Of a stretch of 64,000 bases of DNA, positions 11,301-23,978 are shown piece after piece; position 1 is the first letter of the stretch, and each line of letters starts with the position of its first letter. Location of the stretch: assembly GCA_028386065.3 (NCBI GenBank), contig JAKUCV010001546.1:1-64000 (forward strand), in the 5' to 3' direction. Source of the stretch: Turnera subulata. Its lineage: Eukaryota > Streptophyta > Magnoliopsida > Malpighiales > Passifloraceae. Made by a program: the position numbers and the translations under genes. A model generated the notes under the pieces. That model searched no databases. It saw nothing but the letters and a program-made list of their open reading frames with translations, and had not been told where the DNA came from.

Positions 11301-12877
11301 ATTGCAATTGAGTATATGCTGGAAAAGTAAGCGGGCGGTATCTGTGGCTATTCAAACATTTGACAGGAAAACCATGGAAAACTGAACCACGTAATTTTAC
11401 TACCTAACTTAACAGCAAAAGAAACACTCAAACTGAAGAGAAAAACTCATATTGAAAGAACTAAAAGCAATAATAATCATTTTGAAACAATACTAAGACC
11501 TAAAGAGACTAGGTGAGTATTAGAAATAACATAACAATCAGTGTACTGACCCAGGGAGTCTTCACTATATGAAACTTTTGCTTTAACAAGGGTCTCCACA
11601 AATAAAACACCAAGCTCTGATCCACAAATAACCTGAAATGACACCATCCCACAACATCAAATGAGTGAAAACTGAAAATATTAGAATACCCTACAGAACT
11701 TTACTCATACACAATTACCATTGGTGAAAAGGATAGGGACACCACCAAACCAGAAAGCAGAGTTCAAACTTAGCAGAAAAGAAAAAAGGGTAAATGATAA
11801 ATCATATACAGACCTAGCTTTAAATAGTGTAAGGCTGGTCTTCAGGGAAGGAAAATTCAAGTTTACATAGCCTATCCAATTGCATTGGATTATTGTGTCC
11901 AATAGCCCAAAAGCTTTAGGGTGAAGAAATGTGCATGCGTAGTGGGTACTCAATTTCCAGGGATCAGCTGCCGCATTATAACATTAATCTAACCACTACC
12001 AGCCTTAAAGGAAATTGTAACCAATACCAGAGTTGCATAATGCTTCCTAAGCTTTTCTGAACTTGGAAATGGCATTTGAAGCTTAGCCATAGCCCACTTA
12101 TTGCCTCATGGAGATCAAATATGAAGCACTCATTTCATTTAATGAGGCCGAATTTTAACATAAACAGCAACTTCAACTTGAAAGCAGTTATACAAAGTTC
12201 TGAATATAAGGTCGAAAACATTCAACAAAAAAAATGGTGTTAAGAGAAACAAAATAACCTGGCCATTTTCCAGCTGGAGGCATGCGCCGGAATGAAGAAG
12301 GTCCAAAGCTTCAGAAAATCTCTGAGCAGATACATACCTGCACAAAATTGTGTTCTTTCAACAATACATTCATCAAGGATCAGGTGACAAAAACCCAATG
12401 CCGATAATTTACTGTCTATAATAGAAAGCACCATGTTTCATGCTAACACAACATATATGATAAAGAAAAAAAAAAAACGATCACCAGCCATTAAAAAAAC
12501 TGGTGCGATTACCATACCTAGCACTGATGGATTTGTACATCTGTTGAGCACCATAGCAGTTACCCTCTTTTACTACCTTCTCTATTTTTGTAATATGCTG
12601 CAGATTCACATCAAACCCAAATCATTCAAATTTCCTTTCTCCAAATAAAATCCAAATTCGCTTCCCGTGAAATTTCCAAGATTCAATATTTTTATCAGCT
12701 TTTAGAAATTCATTTCGCCAGAATTTTTTTTTAAAAATAACAAATCTGTTAACTTTCCCCTGCTTTTTTTTAAAAAAAAGGGAACCAACCCACACACATA
12801 AAAAGAACAACAACGTTAAATCCAATTACCTCCTGAGCCGGAGGCAATAGAGCTCTTCTAAACCTTTCTCGCGACAT
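8321..12877 (-). CDS. GET4: GET4 homologue (tail-anchored protein targeting)
   Basis: Twelve exons on the minus strand (12830-12877, 12518-12597, 12259-12337, 11551-11632, 11136-11295, 10387-10477, 10091-10174, 9775-9821, 9478-9606, 8740-8824, 8500-8580, 8321-8329) join in phase to 324 residues, the length I recall for the Arabidopsis protein. Recognisable stretches are [93 protein letters not shown] and [18 protein letters not shown]4 is an alpha-solenoid protein of the cytosol that bridges the sorting factor to the GET3 ATPase in delivery of tail-anchored proteins to the ER. The last exon encodes only two Met codons and the stop. The gene shares a 318-bp divergent promoter with the LYR gene. 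Confidence 0.96.
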
Positions 12878-13195
12878 GTCTCCTTCTCCAATGGGAAAAA
12901 AAAAAAAAAACGAAATCACTACACACAGGGACAAAGAAAGAAGAAGAAGACAGTAGCTGAATAAAATGTATTTAACTACCAAAACGCCAAGACGCACCGT
13001 TTCACCGAACAGATTATTAAAAAAAAACAACTCGGGCCTAAACCTGGGCTGGTTTCGAGGATTAGTCAGTCCATGAAGCCCAATAACAACCCAACCAGGC
13101 TTTTACTTTCCACTTCTGCTTGCTGCTCCTTCGCTGCGTAGAAGAGAAAAGAAGAGACACTACCAATTGTTAGGGTTTGGAGGAGGAGGAGGAGA
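12878..13195. promoter_or_regulatory. Bidirectional promoter GET4 / LYR gene
   Basis: Only 318 bases separate the two divergent start codons. The stretch carries TGGGCY-type site II motifs (around 13035-13050 and AAGCCCA at 13076) and a telo-box-like TTAGGGTTTGG at 13170. This combination is typical of plant genes for ribosomal, mitochondrial and other housekeeping proteins. Shared control of both genes is an inference from spacing. Confidence 0.6.
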
Positions 13196-13616
13196 ATGGG
13201 AACGGCGCAAGCGGCGACGGCGTACCGGCAACTGCTCAAGGCGGTGAGGAAACACGTCGGGAGAGAAGATCGCCAGAGACACTTCGCCGATTACGTGACG
13301 CAGGAGTTTCGCAGCAACCGGAACTTAAGCGACCCGTCGTCCGTTCAACGGAAAATCAAGCTCGCAAGAGACTACACTTTCCTTCTCAATAGCGTCCACC
13401 ATCACAAGGTACGCCAGCAAGCATAGGATCTTTTTTTTCTAGCTTCGAGCAGTTCAATTCAATTACGTCAGTTAATTTTTTTTGTTTATTTTTTTTGGGC
13501 AGGATTTGCTGTTCTCGTATAATATTGCAGTTGATAGATCAGAGGAAATGAAGAGAATTCTGGGAAAATCTGCTGCAAGTGTTGGCCTTCAACTTCCTGA
13601 TGTTTACCAGTCTTGA
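13196..13616 (+). CDS. LYR-motif (complex 1 LYR family) protein
   Basis: Two exons (13196-13408 and 13503-13616) encode 108 residues. The N-terminus MGTAQAATAYRQLLKAVRKH carries the LYR-type motif (here AYR followed by LLKAVRKH), with a downstream Phe in HFADYVTQEF and basic residues, as in small mitochondrial LYR proteins. These bind the acyl carrier protein and help insert iron-sulfur proteins into respiratory complexes. The C-terminal half KIKLARDYTFLLNSVHHHK then DLLFSYNIAVDRSEEM is typical of a plant branch that may be closest to LYRM7/MZM1 (complex III assembly), but the assignment to a specific client is inference. The start codon gives the family length; upstream is the divergent promoter with GET4. 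Confidence 0.88.
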
Positions 13617-14220
13617 TTTTTTCCTTTTTTAAAAAAAAATTTGGCCTTCAATTGAATAATTTCTCCATATGAGAAAATTGTTGTTGTTGTTGTGATTAAT
13701 GAAGATGATTAAACCGTTTTACTTGTAATGGATTCTCATAATTGCGCCTAATTTTTCTCCCTTCGCTAATTATTTCCTTTGTTAAGGCGACTTCACCATT
13801 TACCCCCAGACGGTAATTTTGAGCACGTAAGAAACGAAGATTTGACTCTCACGAGTCCATAATATCCAAATTAGAGTGAAAAAAATCGCCAGTAAAACTG
13901 AGTCAAAAGCAAAGCACTGCCTTTCTGCTAATAGCACCATACGTGTCGGGGTTGCATCTTACGTGGCTGTTTACATCTTCAAGGGATTGACACCTAACAT
14001 ATTATTTCTTGTTTTTATTATCTTGCTTCTCTCGTGTACTCACATTTTATAGCTAGGCTAAATTTAGCAGCTTCCCCACATTAAACACAACCGATAAGAG
14101 AGAACAAAAAGTAACAAATTTCCTTTTCTTCTCTATATTCTTTCCTTCTCTTCTGTGATAAGCGAACTTGGTCAATTTCCTTTCTTCAATATCCTAAAAG
14201 AAACAACAAGAAGAAGCAGT
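13617..14220. other. Intergenic; upstream of PMP3/RCI2 gene
   Basis: Holds the LYR gene 3' end and the promoter and leader of the PMP3-like gene. An ACGTGTC (ABRE-like) core lies at 13942 and CTTACGTGG at 13958, which suits a stress-regulated gene, but this is motif matching only. Confidence 0.4.
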
Positions 14221-14504
14221 ATGGGTTCAGAGACTTTCCTAGAGGTGATACTCGCCATTCTCCTACCACCAGTAGGAGTTTTCCTGCGTTATGGCTGTGG
14301 GGTAATTAATTTCTTTTTATATGTTTTTTGTATGCTTTATGTAGCCTTTTTTTTTCATTTGTCATATGCTATGTTTTTGATAAAACTCATTTGTGTCGTT
14401 TGGGTTGTGGGAAAATGCAGGTGGAATTCTGGATAGATGTCTTGTTGACCCTGTTGGGATACATTCCGGGGATAATATATGCCATTTATGTATTAGTAGG
14501 ATAG
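14221..14504 (+). CDS. PMP3/RCI2/LTI6 small membrane proteolipid
   Basis: Two exons (14221-14301, 14421-14504) encode 54 residues: MGSETFLEVILAILLPPVGV, then RYGCGVEFWIDVLLTLLGYI and PGIIYAIYVLVG. This is the complete PMP3 (UPF0057) family pattern: two membrane helices around a short loop with CG.EFWIDxLLTLLGYxPGIIYA. In plants these proteins (RCI2A/B, LTI6) sit in the plasma membrane, are induced by cold, salt and ABA, and limit sodium entry and membrane hyperpolarisation. The length matches the short class without the extra C-terminal tail. Confidence 0.97.
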
Positions 14505-16260
14505 TTTAGCGTTGTTGCTAATGTTCTCTTTTTGTTTATGGTTTATGTGCATGGACATGTTTTTACTTGTCTTCCCCTTTTGTGTATGTTACACTTTTTG
14601 TGTATAAGGACAGGTTTTTGCTTGTTCAATTTTTGCTATTACTCGTGTTTAGATGCGATTTATCATCATGTAGCCTGTAGAACTTGCTTCTTCAGAGTTG
14701 GGAATTTGTCAATCTGGGCATTTTTCATATAAATTCTTTGGTTATAATTTGGAAATTCTAGTTATGGCACCAAAGCTAATGAGCTCTTGCTAAGGGATAC
14801 AATTTTATATCGAGGATTTATTTCACGGCGCACGTAGGATTGGTACGGAAACCGTATTCCGGCCGAGTACCCGAGTGAAAAAAATGGATAAAAATAAAGG
14901 GTCCAATATTCTAAAACCCATTTTGGGTTATCGATACAGGTCCAAATACACACAGAAAAATTCATGGGCCCGAAACTTTGAAGGCACAACAATACCATGA
15001 AACCATTCAAGTTATAGCGGAAGCCGCCGCCACCAAAACTCTCGAGCTAGCCGTTGGAAAATTAGGATTGATATTTAATTATTTATTGAAACAAAAAAAA
15101 CTCAAGGAAGAAAAATATTTAATAGCCGATAAAGTATAGTGGGTGGAAAATTGCAACCACGCTGAGTATATATATAACTGAGAATTTCTTTTGCTTTTTT
15201 GTTTCAAAGTGAGATTTTATACAACCTTTTTTTTTTCGCAATTTTTCTCACCAGAATTCGATATGATCTCATTGTTATGTTATCAGATATGATCTTCCTG
15301 TCCTATATATAAGGTACATACCAAATTGGGAACCTAAAATTTATTACTATAATCGAGCTATATATCATTCACGCCAACAACTGTTTGTATTGGGCAAAGT
15401 GGGTATTAGATGTAGTTTATGATTCGTGACTTAACTTATCCATCTATAAGTGACATGACAATAATCGTTGGAAAGTCTTTAAACCCAAGCATAACAATCT
15501 TGCCCAGGATGAAAAATTTGTAAGATTATAAAAGAATGATAATGAAAATTCTATTAAGTCAATAGGAATGGGAATGAGAATGAGAATAGGAATAAGAATT
15601 TTAATAGAGAGAATCCTAATCTTGTTTCACCATAAACAACCTATTATAGTAGTTAGGTCTTAAATTACAGTCAAAGCTTAGTTTTCCAAATGGTATCAAA
15701 CATAATACACCTAGTATTTATTTTTAGTCTTACAACTTACTTTTGTGCCACAAAGCTCGCAATTTTGTTATACAGCAACACACATTTATTTAACAGCAGA
15801 AATTATTTGATCATGATGCCTAAGACTTCTGTAAAGGCTTGATAGTAAGAGACTCTTTCTAAGAAGTCAATGTCAAAACGAATTAAATCCCGATGCTTTC
15901 TTTTCTCTTTATAAAGATAACGGATCAAACATGAGCCCACCAGTAACCAATTTGAGTGTATCCTGTGGCTTACTGTGACTCACACGCAAAATCTAGGCAA
16001 GGAGAAGAACTTTTTCTCACTTGAACCAATTTATATTGACTATTATCACAATAAATTGATAAAACAAGATTCGCAATTCACAAATAAGTATGCATCTAAA
16101 TTTATTTAAATACCTAATTATCTTATAAATGAGTAAAATTTTTTTCCTTTACGCAGGCTACTTTGTCTTTCAGTTTTTATTTCCATCGAAATATGAAAGT
16201 ATTTCCAACGGAATACATTATTTATTACAAATTTATAAATAACATCACAAAAAAAAAAAC
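14505..16260. other. Gene-free stretch, AT-rich
   Basis: About 1.75 kb without credible genes. A degenerate GAATGA/GAATAG purine tract lies at 15565-15600. Short open frames at 14532-15010 have no motif. I found no terminal inverted repeats. Confidence 0.5.
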
Positions 16261-16536
16261 TTCAACTGTAGTTGGATATTTGGGCCACTCTTCCCGGCCC
16301 ATTAAAACTCGGGTGACTTACAATAAAAGAGCCCACAGACGACAGAGCCCAAGGGGACAAAATAGTAATAACATCGAAAAAGCCCTACCATTTCCGTCAA
16401 CAGAAAACACAGGAATCCACTATATATAACCCTCCCCTCTCTTAAACCTAGGGTTTCTCTAGTGCATTCCTTGCTCCGCCGCTTCACTTTGCTCTAGCAC
16501 CCGCCTCTCAGCAACTCTCTCTCAACTCAAGCCAAA
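16261..16536 (+). promoter_or_regulatory. RPS23 promoter: site II motifs, TATA, telo-box
   Basis: The region has TTGGGCC... and GGCCCAT (site II type) near 16279-16300, two further GAGCCCA copies at 16330 and 16345, a TATATATAA box at 16421 and a telo-box-like AAACCTAGGGTTT at 16445-16457. These precede the start codon at 16537. This layout is characteristic of plant cytosolic ribosomal protein genes. Confidence 0.7.
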
Positions 16537-17831
<1,295 letters not shown>

Positions 17832-19378
17832 ATCCTGCAAAGAGCGTGTTTCCTTGTTTGATTTTTCTTTTAGATTGTTATCTTAATGGAGTGAACGATT
17901 ATGTGATGTAGTGCAGAATTTTGATCACTTCTCTCGTATCTGGAAAATTTGGACCCTAAATCTGTTTGTGTTGAACACATTTGGAATACTAGAATTTTTG
18001 TCGCTATCGAATAGTAAGTTTATCCTGTTTTAGTATGATTTGTTTTGGGTTGACTGGAAGACTGCTGAACGTAATGTGGTGGTATCATGATAACCGTCTA
18101 GTGGCTAGGAGTGTTTTGATTGTTTCTTTTGATATTCACCGTATCTCAGCCGCAAAGAATTACTTATGTTCCGTTTTTGGTGTTTAGCCTCATGGCGGCA
18201 GAGGGTGCCCCCTATAGTGGTTAGGTATCTTCTTTTTGACCTCTTAAACCCCGTTTGCTCAACCTTCCTAACCCAGTGCAGTTAAGAATGACTTAGATGT
18301 TAAAAGATTTTGGTTGTATAATTAGTTAGGATGCTAAGAAGACCTGGCTTACACTCCACTTTAGTTATGTAAAACGTACGTCCAGTTGGTAGGTTCGTCG
18401 GCATTAGCTCACTCTTCCTAAATGGGAGCTCACTCTTCCTAAATGGATGCCAAGGCCTCTTCAGTTAACCTTGCTAGTGGATATTGTTGAAGAATCCTTA
18501 TGATTTGTGGGCTTAGGTTTTTTAAGGATATCATGCTTCTCTAATTCTTCATTTTCAGAAGCTAATCTTTAGGGTACAGCCCCTCGTGGATGTGAGAGTT
18601 CTGCTTTAAGAACATATAGAAGGATATGATGGGTGGTGATAATGTAATTGTGAATACTTGGGAGGATAAGTGGGTTCCGTCTTTGGGAAACTACTAGAGT
18701 TCTTGGATTGCACTCTTAATAAGCCACCAATGTGATGTTAATTTGCTTAAGCAGCAGCTGTTGTTCCTAAGGTTAAGAATTTCTTATGGCCAGCCTTTTG
18801 ATCAAGCAAAGGCGCCCTAGTAATCAGTTTTGGATCTAGGCCCGGGCTGTGATATGAGGATGCGGTGGATGAAGTTAACCGATGAGTTGAATGAGCTGAA
18901 TGGTGTATCTTTGGGGGAAGTTTGCGTGTATCCTGTGAAAGATTTGGAAATCAAGGAACAATGTGAACGAGAAGTCTTAGCTCTCTCGGGCTGGCTTTTG
19001 CAGTGTATGAACTTTTTGGATGTAACCATTGCTCATATTCATGACTGAATAGTAACAGATACTAAAAGAAAGAAAAAGATCACAAGGACCTTTTCAGAAT
19101 AGTATCCAGTAGTGTAGGATCAAAATACGGGATAAAAAACTCGTCAGGCTAGCAGGGAGGGTTTGGTAACAACTAACAAGTCTCAGGTTGAAACGGATGG
19201 ACACAAAATTGTGCCGAACCACAGATCGACTATATACAATCTTCAGCATTCAAATAGCTACAGAATCATTAAACTGTTAGCGACATTTCCAAATGCTTAT
19301 GGCTTGAATATCTTGATTTTATAAGAAATGGGGAATCAATGACTATTCGGCCAAGTTGAATTTCTTGATGGCAGACTG
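17832..19378. repeat. RPS23 3' flank with possible LINE remnant
   Basis: After the RPS23 3' end, a short tandem repeat of AGCTCACTCTTCCTAAATGG occurs twice near 18407-18447. At 18620-18690 a frame reads GGDNVIVNTWEDKWVPS, resembling the GDG..I.IW.DPWLP segment of plant non-LTR retrotransposon reverse transcriptases, then stops. No tail or target-site duplication could be fixed, so this is only a likely decayed LINE scrap. The 72-codon frame at 18830 is unrecognised. Confidence 0.4.
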
Positions 19379-22302
19379 TCAGGAAAAACTCTTGTTTTCT
19401 ATAAGCTCAATGGATTTCAGAGTTTTACTTAGATCTTCAATCTGATTTTCCATGTTCGCTATGTTCTCCTTGTTAGCTTCCTCAGGTCTACATGCATTAT
19501 CAGGTACCTTTGCATCTTCTCGTCTTCTCAGAGGTTGCTTCTTCTCCTTCAACTGTGTTCCATCCTTCACAGCATTTTTACTTGAGATTCCAGCCAGGGT
19601 TCCTGACGACCGCTGCTTGCAACATCTGCTTTTGTTTGCAGCTCCATTTAAGCTGGCATTGCCAAACACAATTCTTGGAGCAGCGTCACCATATGATACA
19701 AAACCTGTGGGGTTGTCCTGAGACAATAATCCTGATAAGGTTAGAGCATACGCTAGATGAGGCATGAATACATAGCTCAAGTCAAATATAGGAAATGCAC
19801 TACAGGAAGAAGAGCCTGTAGAAAAGAACCTAGAGTTTGTAACAACTGACCTCGAAAAATCCCATCTTTGGGGACGGCATTCGGAGGCCTGATACTACTC
19901 CAGTCCGCGAAAGGGTAACAGGAACAGGGCTAGTCCTCACGGTGCGTCTATTGATCTGAGGATCTGTTACCCTTGTTTCTTGATTTTCATGTCCTATATG
20001 AGATATATCAGAAGGGGAAATCTGATAATTTGAAGATTGTGAAGCATCAATGTCAAAAGAAATCTCTCTGTATGGAGAAGATCCTAGGCCGGCAGAGCCA
20101 TTGGATCTCTGCTTGAGAGATAGTGATGATGATCCGGAGGAAGATTCATCAACAGAACTAGCAGGTGAGGTACAAGAGGATGACTTTGGTGTGGACAATG
20201 ATGAAGAAAAATCTGCAGAGTTCACCAACTTATTGTTGGTTCCAGCAAATCTTTTCCATGGAGTGCTAGAGATCGAAAGAGAAGCAGCCTGTCGGGATTT
20301 AGTGGTTTTCCTCATAGCATTTGGAGGAGTTTTATTCGTGAAGTGAGATTGTGCACTACTGAATGCTGAAAAGTGATGTGAAGTATGTGGCAAAACTGAA
20401 GATGGTGATTTCATGGTTGCTGTTGAACTAGAGACAATACTGCAGGAGTCTCGCAAGCAAGTTCTCTTAGACAGTGTCTTACTTTTTCCTGCGAGATCAA
20501 AGAAGGGTCAATTCCCATGAATCAGACAGTCTCAGTTGATCAATTTGAAAATTATATGGCCCTTACCATATGTAGCTTTTGTAGTTTCATTCTCCATCTT
20601 GATATGTCTTGCACCCAAAGGAGAACTCATCTTGTTGTGAGCTCTTGGTGGTGGATTTTTACTGCCTGCTACCTTGGGTGGTTTCGAAGAGAACCTGGAT
20701 TCTCTGGTAGTTGGAGCCTCCTCTAGCTGGACATCTTTTGCCTGATATCAGTTCAAGGACATTAGAAACTTAAATTTCTATTATTCACCAGGCACTGCCA
20801 CATGCAGAAACCTGGAACCATACGCTGCAGCTAAAACTTACAACACTAGAATCCAGAAAGCAGAAGCTAGAATCAGTGTCCAGCCTAAAATGCCGCTGAA
20901 GTTATAAACTGAATCCCAACCATGATAAGAACTTACTCTTCCCCCTAAGGAAGCATCTGGTACTCTTGACGCTGAAAAGGAGGAAATCACCACGGAAATC
21001 AGGGGAAAATAGGAGATCAGAATACATAGCAAATGTAACATGGAAATAACAGCAAATATACTTTTCTTTTTTTTTTTTTCTTTTTCTGATTTAGTGGCTT
21101 CGAGCTGCAACTTACGTACAAATAAAGGAAAACCAGGAGATAGGTCTGAGCTCATTCCCAAGTAGAAATGCCTCATTGATTACCTATATCTACTCTCACA
21201 GACTGCACAAAGTACTTACTATGGCCACTTCGATTAACTCTTCCTCTTCTTGATTTGCCAGTTGAAGTTGCTCCATGGTATGATGCTTTGCCTGATTTAC
21301 ACAGTGATGCTCTTACATCGCCAAAGAGATCAATCTCAAGGCTTTCAAGGGAGTAACTAATACTGTCCATAGTTGAGTTTGATTCTGAGGACCTGCAGAT
21401 TTCTTCAATCCCCGGAAGCATTTGTGCATCAGACTTCTTGTATCCTCTATTCACGATAGACAACTCCTCAGAATCCAGAACTCCTACACAAGTGACATAT
21501 TATCAAACTTAATGGATACAGAACCTAGGTCAGAGACTGCCTAATCCTGGAGCAAGCAAAGGTTACCTGCACTTGTAAAAAAGGCACTGTCCCACGCCAA
21601 ACTTTTCCTCATGCTACAATCACCAATGCCACCTGCTTTTGCTGGCTCTATGGAGGTCAGAGATCTCGGTTCCTTGTCCCTGGCTATATCCACTCCATTG
21701 TCCATAACCCGAAAATCAAGAGTCTCGAACATCTCTTCAGAGTCCAGAATCCCTGATGACAGAGAGTTAAAGGGTAACATGAAGAAAGAACCAAACATGA
21801 AAATTCGTGAAACATAACATTTCAACCCATAGGACATACCTGGACTAGTGAAAAACGCACTATCCCATGCCAAGCTCTTGCGCAGATCACAATGGGGTTG
21901 AACCTGTAAAGAACCTGCTTCCCTTTGCCAGTGTCTAGTTGCAGGAACCTCCGTATGCTGAGGCAGCATAGTCTCAATCAACCGAACATCTACTTTCTTT
22001 CTACTGTCGTTGCGTTCTGCAATATTAGATCAAAGGAAAATTTGTTCAGGAATTACAAGAAAACTATTTGAAGCAAAAAATCTTAGTACACGGATGCATC
22101 TTCAAACGACTTCTTGGTTTAGAATAGTCATTAAAACCAAGAAAATGGAAAGAATCAGGAATACAAGGGAAGAAACACATTACACAGGGACTTTGATCGT
22201 TAACGATTCAGATAAAGCTTAAACGAGAGTGAGAAAGAGAGAAAGAAAGGGCGAGAAAGTACCGGAGGATTCAAATTCTTGGAGGTTCCTCTTGGAGGAC
22301 AT
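19379..22302 (-). CDS. Plant-specific Ser-rich protein with repeated LAWDSAFFTS exons
   Basis: Eight exons (22263-22302, 21840-22016, 21567-21752, 21220-21483, 20937-20971, 20567-20741, 19851-20488, 19379-19717) join in phase to 617 residues. It starts MSSKRNLQEFES. Exons 2 and 3 each end with RKSLAWDSAFFTS(P/A)G and the following exon opens (I/V)LDSEE, so the module is duplicated. The middle is basic and Ser/Pro-rich. Exon 7 ends SGLRMPSPKMGFFE, a motif I associate with uncharacterised plant proteins. The C-terminus MENQIEDLSKTLKSIELIE looks like a short coiled coil. There is no signal peptide, membrane segment or catalytic motif; a cytoskeletal or scaffold role would be a guess. The exon model is firm; the function is unknown. 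Confidence 0.85.
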
Positions 22303-22618
22303 TTTGTGATGAACTAGAGGGGAGTTCTTGAATCCTTTTCTTTAAAGCTCGATTGGTTCTTGTATTTGCATGAAGATTCCTCTTTCCACTAGGGCAAATT
22401 TCAAAATTAACGACATAATGAGGTAATTAAGAACGGAGCGGCAGTTACAGCGGCAGTTATGTGCTTAGGAGCGGAACTGCGGAGTACAAAATGATTCCTC
22501 TTTCCACTTTTTGTCCAAAAAAATTTGTTTTCAAAAATCCAACTCTGTAATCATTTATGTGGCGCCATTCATTTCAACTCGAAGCATACACACACTAACG
22601 TCCTCAAGCAACAAGATA
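22303..22618. promoter_or_regulatory. Upstream region of the LAWDSAFFTS gene
   Basis: Promoter and leader of the minus-strand gene starting at 22302. The related phrases GATTCCTCTTTCCACT at 22376 and 22493 form a near-duplicate about 117 bp apart. No clear TATA box is visible. Confidence 0.35.
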
Positions 22619-22620
22619 TA

Positions 22621-23044
22621 GTCCGTTTGGTATCATGGAATTGAATTCAATTCCAAGAATTGAAATCAATTCCTTAATTTAGTATAATTCTACTTAACTT
22701 AAAATAGGAATTGAATTCTAATTTTTATTTTTACATCAATATTTTGGTAATATTTCAAATTCAAGCAAAACCTATCGGATTTGGAATTCAATTCTGTTGA
22801 AAAAGTATTGGTATGTCTAAATGACAAAAATAACCCTATATTCTTATTTTAATTTTTTTTAGCAAAAGGACAACTTAAATAATTTTTGCAATTCAATTGA
22901 TAATTTGATTTATTCTAAACATTAGAATTGAATTCAATTCCTCATTATTCCTCATTATTCCTCAATTAATTTCATAATGAATTCAAATTCTAAATTTTTA
23001 ATGATTTGAATTCAATTCCAATTCTAAATTTATACCAAACGGAC
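22621..23044. mobile_element. MITE, 424 bp, 13-bp perfect TIRs, TA target site
   Basis: The ends GTCCGTTTGGTAT (22621-22633) and ATACCAAACGGAC (23032-23044) are perfect inverted repeats flanked by TA on both sides (22619-22620, 23045-23046). Inside the ends the element is full of GAATTGAATTC-type palindromic text and is AT-rich with no coding capacity. The TA target site suggests a Tc1/mariner-related (Stowaway-like) MITE, though the terminal bases are not the classic Stowaway ones. Confidence 0.85.
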
Positions 23045-23131
23045 TAATACAGTTCGGACAAACAACCAACCCGACTGACCCAATTCATAAAAACTAGATA
23101 GCTATATCACGCAGGCTTCACTTTGGCGTTC

Positions 23132-23190
23132 GAGTTAAACTAGTTCTTTTTTTTTGAGAATCAAACCAAGTTTGAGTTAAACTAGTTCTT
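23132..23190 (-). repeat. 25-bp T-headed insertion between 17-bp direct repeats
   Basis: GAGTTAAACTAGTTCTT occurs at 23132-23148 and again at 23174-23190. Between them are 25 bases that begin with a T run and continue GAGAATCAAACCAAG. Read on the minus strand this is a very short 3' end with an A tail flanked by a target-site duplication, i.e. an extremely 5'-truncated retroposon (inference). Confidence 0.6.
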
Positions 23191-23780
23191 CTGTCATTAA
23201 GTGTACTCCGGGCTGGTGGTTCCAACCATTCTGGAGAGTGTAAATTTGCTCATGGCTTGAGAACAGTTGAAGTTGGCTGCTTCGGTGCCAGGGTTCGCAT
23301 ATGTTGGATGGTTTAGCTAAGACTTGGGATGTTTTTTCTTTCGTTATATCTTCTCACATTCTTGCTCATACTACGATGATCCACTATCTTCGGATTCAGT
23401 CAAGAATAGGTGAAGGTCTAGAGCAAGATCGCATTGACATATAGGTGCAAATTCACACAAGGGCAGGAAAGATTCGATTACAACGTACCTTTTTGTTTTG
23501 TTAGAACTAGATTCTTTTCACATCTTGGTTGAGACAGGAGGCAAATAAAGTAACGAGAGGGAAGCCCTTTTGATTTAAATCATGAAGCATGAATAGCAAA
23601 TCAAGTTGTTTAAGCTTTAAGAAAGCTTTACATGCAGCCTCGGAGCAAGAGAAGCAGAAGCAACCACACAGTTACCCAGGTAAGACCTCCAACTCCCCAA
23701 TCTTCAGCATAGACACCATTCATAGACACCATATTTTTCACAAAACAAGTTCCTGAGAGAGTTGAGGCTGTGAAACCAAA

Positions 23781-23978
23781 ACACCAAGAATGGTGCTGGT
23801 GTGACTCCAGTGAATCTTGACAACCAGACTCTGGCAATCGACCAACTCACAGTTTTAGCAACTCACAGTGGTGCTCAAAACACCAAGAATGGTGCTGGTG
23901 TGACTCCAGTGAATCTTGACAATCAGACTCTGGCAATCGACCAACTCACAGTTTTAGCAACAAGAACTGTAGCTACTA
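23781..23978. repeat. 99-bp tandem duplication, unknown sequence
   Basis: Two copies starting with ACACCAAGAATGGTGCTGG at 23781 and 23880 are almost identical over 99 bases. Because 99 is a multiple of three, a frame stays open across both (GAGVTPVNLDNQTLAIDQ repeated) and continues to 24061. Neither strand gives a protein I recognise; a decayed exon of a lost gene is possible. Confidence 0.75.
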
